Assembly: GCA_030590185.1 (NCBI GenBank)
Contig: JAUUZB010000175.1
Location: 1 to 7,212, forward strand
Direction: 5' to 3'
Length of the DNA stretch: 7,212 nucleotides
Source of the DNA: Deltaproteobacteria bacterium
GTDB taxonomy: Bacteria > Myxococcota > XYA12-FULL-58-9 > JAUUZB01
In this document: positions 1 to 7,212 of the stretch, in pieces
Position numbering within the stretch: the stretch's first letter is position 1
How the letters are laid out: each line of letters opens with the position of its first letter
Program-made: the position numbers and the translations under genes
Notes under the pieces: model-generated
Databases searched by the model: none
Seen by the model: only the letters and a program-made list of their open reading frames with translations
Told to the model about the DNA's origin: nothing

Positions 1-123
1 ACCGCCCGACGAGGGTGAAGACCCACGTAAGCTCTACGAGACGTTGATCCCCAACCGGATGCCGGACAAGATGCGCAAGCGCTTGGATACGGCCCACGGC
101 GATGAGCCGACTGGAGAATCGCC

Positions 124-127
<4 letters not shown>
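1..127 (+). CDS. 3' end of an upstream gene, probably ccmE (partial)
   Basis: An open frame read from base 2 ends at the TGA at 125-127. It gives a 41-residue hydrophilic, charged C-terminal tail that begins PPDEGEDPRK and ends GDEPTGESP. Its stop overlaps the GTG start of ccmF by four bases, so it belongs to the same operon. In System I operons the gene before ccmF is normally ccmE, the periplasmic heme chaperone. The CcmE family has a heme-binding HxxxY motif (HDENYTPPE in E. coli) followed by a variable hydrophilic tail, so the opening PPDE would fit just after that motif. The motif itself lies outside the window, so the CcmE assignment rests on position plus this weak match. Coding in this frame is well supported; the identity is not. 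Confidence 0.55.
113..117 (+). promoter_or_regulatory. Ribosome binding site that fixes the GTG start of ccmF
   Basis: GGAGA lies six bases before the GTG at 124. It supports a GTG start that overlaps the upstream stop, rather than a later ATG. The encoded N-terminus (MIPFLGRALI) runs straight into the first membrane segment, as expected for CcmF. Confidence 0.6.
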
Positions 128-2108
<1,981 letters not shown>

Positions 2109-2112
<4 letters not shown>

Positions 2113-2636
2113 ACTGGCGCAACGTCGTGATCGTGGCGGTGGTCATCCTGCCGTTGATCTTATTGTTCGCGTGGGGCTTCAGCATCGACCCCCACGAGGT
2201 GCCCTCGGTGATGGCCGGCAAGCCGGCCCCTGACTGCCAGTTGCGCGGCCTCGACGGCGTGCCGGTGCGCCTCAGCCAATTCCGGGGCAAGCCGTTGGTG
2301 GTGAACTTCTGGGCCACCTGGTGTGTGCCCTGCGAGGCGGAGCACTCCACCATGCTCGCGGCGGCACGGGCCCAGCAGGGCCAGGTACAGTTCGTCGGAG
2401 TGCTGTACCAGGATGAGCCAGACGGCGCGCGCCGCTATCTGAAGAGAAAGGGTCAGGCCTACCCGAACTTCGAGGATCCAGTCTCGCGCTGCTCCATGGA
2501 CTTTGGGGTCGCCGGGGTGCCGGAGACCTTCTTCATCGACGCTCAGGGGATCGTGCGCCACAAGGAAGTCGGGCCGGTGAACCACGGCCTGATCGCACGA
2601 ATCCTCGAGCCGCTGCTGGTGAGGGACGCCCGATGA
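2109..2636 (+). CDS. ccmG: Thiol:disulfide oxidoreductase CcmG/DsbE (membrane-anchored thioredoxin)
   Basis: CcmG is a periplasmic thioredoxin-fold reductase that keeps apocytochrome CXXCH cysteines, and CcmH, reduced before heme attachment. The 175-residue product has an N-terminal signal anchor (about residues 5-23) and then the fold. The active site is WCVPC with C72 and C75, preceded by KPLVVNFWAT. The cis-proline loop GVPET (P138) is followed by FFIDAQGIVRHKEVG, close to the GAPETFLID stretch of E. coli CcmG. The WCVPC variant is common in the DsbE/TlpA/ResA group. Two further cysteines (C43, C128) lie outside the active site. I chose the ATG at 2109 because it overlaps the ccmF stop (ATGA), has a strong GAGGGGGCGAG upstream and places the anchor at the N-terminus. 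An in-frame ATG at 2007 would add 34 residues lying inside ccmF and is unlikely. Confidence 0.95.
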
Positions 2637-3205
2637 TTACCGTACCGTTGCTAGCTACGCTATTGCTGACGCAAACACCCGACCCGGCGCCGGCCGCGAA
2701 CGAGGCGCCGGCCGCTGAGCAGACGCCGCCCCCTGCCGCGTTTGGCTCGACCAAAGGGCTGATCGAGATGGCGGAGAGCCAGGCGCCGACCCCGTCGACC
2801 ACGGGGGTGGTCGAGATGGCGAACAGCGAGGCGATGCAGATCGGACAGAAGCTGCGCTGCCCGGTTTGCCAGGGCATGCCTATCGCCGAGTCCCCCTCGG
2901 AGATGGCGCAGGACATGATGTCCCGGATACGCGAGAAACTGGACGCCGGTGAGAGCGAGCAGGACATCATCGATCACTTCGTCGGTCGCTACGGTGAGTG
3001 GGTGCTGCTCGATCCCAAGCGCGAGGGGTTGAACTGGACGCTCTGGATACTGCCCGTGGTGGCGCTCCTGCTCGGCGCCGGGTTGATCTTCCGCTACGCC
3101 AGGCGCGCCGCCGCCGCCAAACCCGATGCCGGAGCCGAGGCCACCGGGGATGACGCCGACGACGATCCCTACCTGGCCGCTATTCGCAAAGAGGTCGAGC
3201 CATGA
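2633..3205 (+). CDS. ccmH: Cytochrome c maturation protein CcmH
   Basis: CcmH is a periplasm-facing thiol protein that works with CcmG and CcmF to present reduced apocytochrome thiols for heme ligation. The 190-residue product carries the family motif LRCPVCQ, with C76 and C79. Next come the short helical bundle (MAQDMMSRIREKLDAG, DIIDHFVGRYGEWVLLDP), one membrane segment (about 136-153) and an acidic tail ending DPYLAAIRKEVEP. It lacks the fused TPR domain of E. coli CcmH and is followed by a separate CcmI-like gene, as in alphaproteobacteria. About 60 Pro/Ala/Glu-rich residues lie between a short hydrophobic start and the LRCPVCQ motif, longer than I would expect for the family, and they include a small duplication. 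The hydrophobic N-terminus (about residues 4-13) has no basic residue before it, so the signal peptide is weak. ATGA overlaps with both neighbours and GAGGGA before the ATG support the start. Confidence 0.93.
   Translation: MITVPLLATLLLTQTPDPAPAANEAPAAEQTPPPAAFGSTKGLIEMAESQAPTPSTTGVVEMANSEAMQIGQKLRCPVCQGMPIAESPSEMAQDMMSRIREKLDAGESEQDIIDHFVGRYGEWVLLDPKREGLNWTLWILPVVALLLGAGLIFRYARRAAAAKPDAGAEATGDDADDDPYLAAIRKEVEP
2756..2827 (+). repeat. Small internal duplication in the CcmH N-terminal extension
   Basis: CcmH residues 42-49 (GLIEMAES, bases 2756-2779) and 58-65 (GVVEMANS, bases 2804-2827) are near copies 16 residues apart. Both share the core TCGAGATGGCG at the DNA level. The second copy lies just upstream of the conserved CcmH domain and the first lies in the Pro/Ala-rich linker. 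This looks like a local duplication of the first helix segment. Confidence 0.5.
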
Positions 3206-4152
3206 GTGATTGGGTTTCCACCTGGATGACGGCGATGCTGGTGATGTCCGGCGGTGCCGCCGCTGCTTTCTGGTTCGCCAACCAACGACCCAAGAAGGGT
3301 GACGATTCGATCGACCCCGAGGTCGACCTCGAGGAGCTCCAGATCCGCAAGGAGACCCGGGTCCACCAGCTGCGCGAGCTCAAGGACAACCGCGACAAGA
3401 TCCCGGACGAGGAATACGTAATCCAGCGTGGCGAGCTCGAGCGGGCCGCCGCAGACATCCTGCGCCAGATTGATCAGACGGTGACGACGCGCAAGAAGGC
3501 GTCCCGCAAGAAAAAGGGCAAAGAGCCAGTCTCCTTTTGGCAACGCTCGCCCCAACTCAAGGGGATCCTGCTCGGGGCTGGCGCGGTCTGCATGATCTGG
3601 TTGATCTACCCGGCCCTGGTGCGCACCCCGGTGGCGCCAGGCGCCCCGGCGGCCCGACCAACCCGTGCCGCCAATGCCGGTGTCATGCCCGGTTCCATGC
3701 CGGGCGCTGCGGATCCTACCGCCGCCGAGCTCGAAGTGGTCATGAAGCGGGTGCACGACAACCCGAACGACCTCGAGGCGCTCAAGCGCGGCGGGGCGAT
3801 CTTCCTGGCCCAGGGCCGCATCGACGCGGCCAGCATGATGATCCAGCGCTCCCTCGCCACGGCGCCCCAGGACCCGGAGGTCCGTCTGCAGCAAGCCACC
3901 CTACAGGCGATGACCGGTGATACCGACGCGGCCATGGTAGGCGCTGCGGCGCTGGTCGCAGATGCGCCTGGCATGGCCGACGCTTGGTATCTCCACGGCA
4001 TGATCGCCATGCGGGGCGGCCAAACGGAGCGAGCCCGGGAGAGCTTCCGCAAGTTCGTGCAGCTCGCCCCGGATGGGCCGAAGAAGGCTCGCATCCAGGC
4101 GATCTTGACGGAGGGCTCGGGCGCGGCGCCGAACCCGGGTGAACCTCGCTAG
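3202..4152 (+). CDS. ccmI: CcmI/CycH-like apocytochrome chaperone (two membrane segments plus TPR domain)
   Basis: CcmI-type proteins bind the C-terminus of apocytochrome c and pass it to CcmH and CcmF. The 316-residue product shows the family layout. Membrane segment 1 is at about residues 9-26. A charged, coiled-coil-prone cytoplasmic loop follows (about 40-95: VDLEELQIRKETRVHQLREL) and ends in a very basic patch (TRKKASRKKKGKE). Membrane segment 2 is at about 120-138. After a Pro/Ala-rich linker comes a periplasmic TPR-like region of about three repeats (roughly 190-223, 224-257, 258-291). The last of these is clearest, with AWYLHGMIAMRGGQTERARESF. The basic loop agrees with positive-inside topology. 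The start overlaps the ccmH stop (ATGA) and GAGGT sits six bases upstream. The name rests on architecture and operon position, because CcmI sequences diverge strongly. It is the last gene of the operon. Confidence 0.85.
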   Translation: MSDWVSTWMTAMLVMSGGAAAAFWFANQRPKKGDDSIDPEVDLEELQIRKETRVHQLRELKDNRDKIPDEEYVIQRGELERAAADILRQIDQTVTTRKKASRKKKGKEPVSFWQRSPQLKGILLGAGAVCMIWLIYPALVRTPVAPGAPAARPTRAANAGVMPGSMPGAADPTAAELEVVMKRVHDNPNDLEALKRGGAIFLAQGRIDAASMMIQRSLATAPQDPEVRLQQATLQAMTGDTDAAMVGAAALVADAPGMADAWYLHGMIAMRGGQTERARESFRKFVQLAPDGPKKARIQAILTEGSGAAPNPGEPR

Positions 4153-4218
4153 AGCGCCGACCTGTTTGAACGCCCGACGAAAATCGGTCAGATAGACGTT
4201 GTGCGAGCCGCCAACGAC

Positions 4219-4280
4219 CGCCAAGAGGCCAAGCGCGCCAAACACCGCCGCTCCCTCTTGGCGAACTTGGCACCTTGGCG
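4219..4280. repeat. Imperfect hairpin repeat of 8-base CGCCAAG-type units
   Basis: The left arm (4219-4241) reads CGCCAAGA, GGCCAAGC, GCGCCAA. The right arm (4258-4280) reads TTGGCGAA, CTTGGCAC, CTTGGCG. The arms are complementary at 19 of 23 positions, and every mismatch falls in two dinucleotide spacers between the conserved units, around a 16-base loop. Degenerate extra units flank it (GCCAACGA before, TTTTTGGG after). Inverted CGCCAAG/CTTGGCG repeats of this type occur between genes in several bacterial phyla and yield spurious peptides such as NRQGAKFAKRE; this general statement is from memory. Its place between the ccm operon and an unrelated gene suggests a transcript-end hairpin or a passive interspersed element. 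No U-tract suited to a classical intrinsic terminator directly follows, only a run of five T at 4282-4286. Confidence 0.7.
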
Positions 4281-4317
4281 ATTTTTGGGTTTGCGTGAGT
4301 CAGTGAGCTCAGATCCG

Positions 4318-5151
4318 ATGCAAACCGGATCGTTCCTCTTCGGCGCCGCACTCCTCCTCACCGCTTGCGCCAACCCCGGCGCCCCGTTCTGGCGCGTCGA
4401 GGTCGCCGGCGAGACTAGCCACCTGCTCGGCACCATGCACCGCGGTGTGCCTGCCGACGAGCTACCCGCCAGCGTTTGGCGAGCGCTCGCCGAAGCGCGC
4501 CTCCTCTACACCGAGGCCGACGTGCGCAGCATCAACACCACCGAGTTCGCCAACCTCGTCAGCCTCCCAGACGGCGAGACCGTCCAAGGCGCGGTGACCC
4601 CCGAGGAGTGGCTGCTCCTGGTGGACGGCCTCGCCGGCCTGGTCAACGCCCACCAACTCGACACCCTACAACCCTGGTTTACCCACGGCGCGCTGATCGG
4701 CTCCTACCTCCCGGAGGGTGAGGAGATGGACGAGGCTCTGGTCCTAGCCGCCGAGGGTCACGGCACCGAGCTCGCCTTCTTCGAAACCTGGCAACATCAA
4801 GCCGGGCTGCTCAACGACCTGGGTGTAGAAGATGGGGTGATCCCGCTACTCGAGGCGGTGCGCGACCCGGAGCAAACCCAGGCGCTGCTGGAAGAGTGGA
4901 TGCGCGCCTACGGCGTGCCTGAACTGGAAACACTCGAGAGCCTCGCCCTCGATCCGGATGACATCATTGAGCGACCGCGCTACTTCGAGGAGATCCTCTT
5001 CAACCGCAACCGCCAGTGGTCCGCGGCGCTCGAAGCGGAGCTCGCCACCGGCGGCGTGCTCGTGGCGGTCGGCTTTGCCCATTGCCTCGGGGAGGAGGGC
5101 CTGGTTGCGGAGCTGCGCGCCGAGGGCGCCACGGTCGAGCTGGTGCGCTGA
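4318..5151 (+). CDS. TraB/GumN family protein, putative lipoprotein
   Basis: The 277-residue product resembles the TraB/PrgY/GumN family, which is related to the Tiki metalloproteases; the bacterial GumN-like members mostly have no assigned function. The N-terminal GTxH motif is present as HLLGTMHRG (G38, T39, H41), followed by LLYTEADV (E67). FNRNRQWSAAL (228-238) matches the conserved RN..W region. The C-terminal motif is VAVGFAHCLGEEGLVAELRAEG (249-270), with H255, G258 and G261 in the usual GxxHxxGxxGL pattern. The N-terminus LFGAALLLTAC carries a lipobox (LTAC, C17) with Ala at +2, so outer-membrane attachment is plausible, although the n-region has no basic residue. I chose ATG 4318 because the open frame upstream to GTG 4201 is made by the CGCCAAG hairpin repeat. 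In-frame TTG 4291 and GTG 4303 are alternatives, and none has a strong ribosome binding site. It stands alone, 165 bases after the ccm operon. Confidence 0.85.
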   Translation: MQTGSFLFGAALLLTACANPGAPFWRVEVAGETSHLLGTMHRGVPADELPASVWRALAEARLLYTEADVRSINTTEFANLVSLPDGETVQGAVTPEEWLLLVDGLAGLVNAHQLDTLQPWFTHGALIGSYLPEGEEMDEALVLAAEGHGTELAFFETWQHQAGLLNDLGVEDGVIPLLEAVRDPEQTQALLEEWMRAYGVPELETLESLALDPDDIIERPRYFEEILFNRNRQWSAALEAELATGGVLVAVGFAHCLGEEGLVAELRAEGATVELVR

Positions 5152-5199
5152 GCGGGTACCGGGTCCGGCGCCCTGCCGTTATTTTCCCAGCGTACCCGC
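5152..5199. repeat. Short inverted repeat between the TraB/GumN gene and the Cys-rich gene
   Basis: GCGGGTAC (5152-5159), directly after the upstream stop, is perfectly complementary to GTACCCGC (5192-5199), with 32 bases between. The stem is short, the loop long and no T-run follows, so it is a poor intrinsic terminator. It could be an operator or chance. The 72-base gap also holds an AT-richer patch (TTATTTTCC and TACTATTTAACC) that stands out from its GC-rich surroundings. Confidence 0.25.
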
Positions 5200-5210
5200 C
5201 GCCAACCCGC

Positions 5211-5216
5211 TACTAT
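5211..5216 (+). promoter_or_regulatory. Possible -10 element of a leaderless transcript
   Basis: TACTAT matches the TATAAT consensus at four of six positions and ends seven bases before the ATG at 5224. A transcript starting a typical 6-8 bases downstream would begin at or next to that ATG, with no leader. No convincing -35 box lies 16-18 bases upstream, and no Shine-Dalgarno sequence precedes the ATG. This is a tentative reading based on position and AT content. Confidence 0.2.
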
Positions 5217-5223
5217 TTAACCT

Positions 5224-7212
5224 ATGATGACACGCGTTCTCGGCCGTTGGTTCGCGGCGATGATCTCCCTGGCCGTCGTGGGCGGCTGTTCCTACACCAC
5301 CCTGGAGATCCCCATCGTCGAGGGCCTGTGCGACACGGCCGCGGATTGCGACGCGGACGAGACTTGCGTGGAGAATCAATGCGTCACCGCCTGCCGCACC
5401 GACCAGGACTGCGACCGGCCCCTGGAGGCGTGCAACGGCGAGTATTGCGTCCCCCGCGACGGGGACTGCCAGACGGCGGCGGACTGTGCGAGCCCCGGGC
5501 TGTGTCAACAGACCGACGGCGTCGAGTGCAACGACGGCTACTGCCACTACCCGAAGGCGAGCGCTGGCCGGCATTGCGACGACGGCGATCCCTGCACGGC
5601 GCCGGATCTCTGCGACGATGACGGCCGCTGCGTTGGGGAGGCGTCCTGCGAGGCGTGCGACTACGTCACCGATTGCACCGCACCACCCGGGGACGAGGCC
5701 TGCTTCACCGCGGACTGCAGCGACAGCCAGTGCGTCTATACCCTCGACTTTGCGAGCCAGTGCGCGCCAGGGACCTGTGTCAATGGAAGCGCCACCGCAC
5801 CGAGCCTATGTGGACCGGGCGGCACCTGCACTGCGGTGGAGTCGGTCACCGGCTGCGGTGACTTCCTTTGCAACGAGGAAGGGACCGCGTGCCGGAGCTC
5901 CTGTACAGCGGAGGAGGGCTGCGTCGCCGGCGCGGTCTGCATCGCTGGGCAATGCACGGCGCCGTTGGAGAACGGTGCGTCCTGCGAAGGTCTCGAGCCA
6001 GAGGCGTGCAGCTCGGGTCACTGCGCCAACGGCGTTTGTTGCGCATCCGGCGAATGTTGCGCCGAGCCGACCGATTGCCCGGAGCGATTCTCGTCCGAGT
6101 CGATCTGTGGGGGCGATGCGTCACTCGGAAATTGCCAGGGCACCCGCCAGATGGCGACCTGCGACGAGGTGACCTTCCGTTGCGACTCGGCGTTGGTCGG
6201 TGACGACAGCGGTTGCGACGGCGTCCTGGTGGTTTGCGACAACAACATGGCGCCGATCGCCTGCTCCGGCTCGGAAGATCAAGTGGCTCCGACCTGTCCC
6301 GAGCTTTGCAACGACAGCGCCGACTGCGCCCCGGGATACGTGTGTTTCATCGACCAGGACCAGCGCTGCCTCCCCCCCAGCAACGCCGGCGGCTGGTGCG
6401 AAACGCCGACCGACTGCCTTGATCCCAACCTCACCTGCGAGAACAACACCTGCTGCGCGGCGGGGGACACGGTGTGCTGCAACGACAACGCCCAATGCGG
6501 CGATTTCGCGTGCAACCTAGATACCTTCGTCTGCTTCGACCAGTGCAGCAATTTCGACACCTACGGTTGCCCCTATGGGAGCTACTGCCTCGACGGTGCC
6601 TGCACCGAGAAACTAGACATCGGTGCCCCGTGTGTTCAGAACGCCCAGTGTTGGAACGAGATCTGTATCGATGGGGTCTGCTGCGAGACCGACTGCAGTC
6701 TGCCCTGCGAGTCCTGCCGCGGCGAGGAGAGCGGTTGGGAGGACGGTTATTGCGGCCCGATCTTCTCCGGCCTTAACGACTTCGGCCCCCCCGGGGCCGA
6801 GTGCACCCCCACCGGCGAGGGCTGTTTCGCCGAGAGCTGCGAGTGCAGCGAGGATTGGGCGGCCGGCACGCCCGAGTGTGCGGGCAGTTGGTGCTCAGCG
6901 GACGGCGACTGCGCGTTTGGCGATACGTGCGAGTGCATGGATGTCGAGTGCTGGGTGACCCGCTGTAGCAGCGTGCCGTGCGAATCCTGTTCCTATCTCC
7001 AGGGCGACGATGGCGGCGCATTCTGCCACGAGGGTATCGGCGATATCATCTACCCGGTCCCGTCACCCAGCTGCACCGACGGCTCGGCTTGTTTCGGTGG
7101 TCTCGGCTGCCGCAAGGTCGTGGGTGAGTCATGCACCGTCGATGAAGAGTGCGGGAGCCTCCAATGCGAGTGCGGCGACCCGACCTGCGCCGAGGAGTTC
7201 AAACAGTGCGCC
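5224..7212 (+). CDS. Extremely cysteine-rich putative surface lipoprotein (3'-truncated by window edge)
   Basis: The frame is open from ATG 5224 to the last base: 663 codons, no stop. TAA at 5218-5220, one codon upstream, means translation cannot begin earlier; the second ATG (5227) is the near alternative. The N-terminus MMTRVLGRW is basic, followed by a hydrophobic stretch and the lipobox VVGGC (C22), so I predict a secreted lipoprotein. By hand count about 101 of 663 residues are Cys (about 15%), evenly spread, with many Asp, Glu and Gly. Motifs include DGDPC (120-124), CSSGHCANGVCC (262-273) and IDGVCCETDCSLPCESCR (482-499). Paired CC occurs at 272-273, 278-279, 431-432, 439-440 and 486-487. 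Such modules recall Cys-rich extracellular proteins of Myxococcota; folding would need many disulfides. I assign no molecular function. Strong in-frame TGC/TGT periodicity and the lack of stops over almost 2 kb show it is real. Confidence 0.85.
   Translation, partial: MMTRVLGRWFAAMISLAVVGGCSYTTLEIPIVEGLCDTAADCDADETCVENQCVTACRTDQDCDRPLEACNGEYCVPRDGDCQTAADCASPGLCQQTDGVECNDGYCHYPKASAGRHCDDGDPCTAPDLCDDDGRCVGEASCEACDYVTDCTAPPGDEACFTADCSDSQCVYTLDFASQCAPGTCVNGSATAPSLCGPGGTCTAVESVTGCGDFLCNEEGTACRSSCTAEEGCVAGAVCIAGQCTAPLENGASCEGLEPEACSSGHCANGVCCASGECCAEPTDCPERFSSESICGGDASLGNCQGTRQMATCDEVTFRCDSALVGDDSGCDGVLVVCDNNMAPIACSGSEDQVAPTCPELCNDSADCAPGYVCFIDQDQRCLPPSNAGGWCETPTDCLDPNLTCENNTCCAAGDTVCCNDNAQCGDFACNLDTFVCFDQCSNFDTYGCPYGSYCLDGACTEKLDIGAPCVQNAQCWNEICIDGVCCETDCSLPCESCRGEESGWEDGYCGPIFSGLNDFGPPGAECTPTGEGCFAESCECSEDWAAGTPECAGSWCSADGDCAFGDTCECMDVECWVTRCSSVPCESCSYLQGDDGGAFCHEGIGDIIYPVPSPSCTDGSACFGGLGCRKVVGESCTVDEECGSLQCECGDPTCAEEFKQCA
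6694..7110 (+). repeat. Two copies of a seven-cysteine module inside the Cys-rich protein
   Basis: Copy A covers residues 491-539 (6694-6840) and copy B residues 581-629 (6964-7110), 90 residues apart. Each starts with a matching signature, CSLPCESC in A and CSSVPCESC in B. Gaps between successive cysteines are 4, 3, 12, 17, 7, 5 in A and 5, 3, 12, 16, 6, 6 in B. The spacing is conserved far better than the residues between, as expected for a disulfide-bonded module. Copy A is preceded by GVCCETD, the more complete form of the motif. Confidence 0.55.

Noticed and set aside
4174..4187. CCGA/TCGG hairpin after the ccmI stop as a terminator
   Set aside because: The stem is only four pairs and no T-run follows; the larger CGCCAAG hairpin is the only substantial structure in the gap.
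4166..4196. TTGAAC and GATAGA as a promoter for the TraB/GumN gene
   Set aside because: They match the consensus at only four and three of six positions with 19-base spacing, too weak to call.
5527..5547. A CX4CH pattern (CNDGYCH) in the Cys-rich protein resembling a variant heme c attachment site
   Set aside because: At this cysteine density such a pattern is expected by chance. No canonical CXXCH is present, so a multiheme cytochrome is not supported despite the nearby ccm genes.
5486..6172. A 228-codon + strand frame inside the Cys-rich region, plus several shorter overlapping ones on both strands
   Set aside because: They are Arg/Ala/Pro-rich shadows in other frames. The frame starting at 5224 has regular Cys codons, a signal sequence and no stop to the window end.

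Overview
The window is GC-rich bacterial DNA with every convincing gene on the + strand. It has three parts: the distal half of a System I cytochrome c maturation (ccm) operon, a lone TraB/GumN-type putative lipoprotein, and the first 663 codons of an extremely cysteine-rich putative lipoprotein that runs off the right edge. The Cys-rich protein carries GVCC-x3-C-x3-C-x2-C style modules and D-x-D-P-C motifs that I associate with surface proteins of Myxococcota and related former Deltaproteobacteria. With the high GC content and the System I ccm genes, this points to a Myxococcota-like source, but that assignment is an inference.

Positions 1-4152 hold five genes in tight series. They are the 3' end of an unnamed gene (probably ccmE), ccmF (124-2112), ccmG/dsbE (2109-2636), ccmH (2633-3205) and a two-membrane-segment TPR protein with ccmI/cycH architecture (3202-4152). 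Each of the four junctions is a 4-base stop/start overlap (GTGA once, ATGA three times), so the genes are almost certainly co-transcribed and translationally coupled. Together they cover the late stage of System I. CcmF hands heme to the apocytochrome, CcmG and CcmH keep the CXXCH thiols reduced, and CcmI captures the apocytochrome.

Positions 4153-4317 are non-coding. They contain an imperfect hairpin built from 8-base CGCCAAG-type units, an interspersed repeat type that also creates artificial open frames; one of these extends the next gene upstream by 39 codons. A TraB/GumN-family putative lipoprotein follows (proposed start 4318, end 5151). A 72-base AT-richer gap with a short inverted repeat leads to the Cys-rich gene (5224 to beyond 7212). 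An in-frame stop two codons upstream fixes its start, and no Shine-Dalgarno sequence is visible. About 101 of its 663 visible residues are cysteine.

The ccm genes are conventional. The parts that merit a second look are the Cys-rich protein with its duplicated cysteine module, the CGCCAAG hairpin repeat, and a small internal duplication in the N-terminal extension of CcmH. I found no RNA genes, CRISPR array, transposase or clearly new defence or mobile system.
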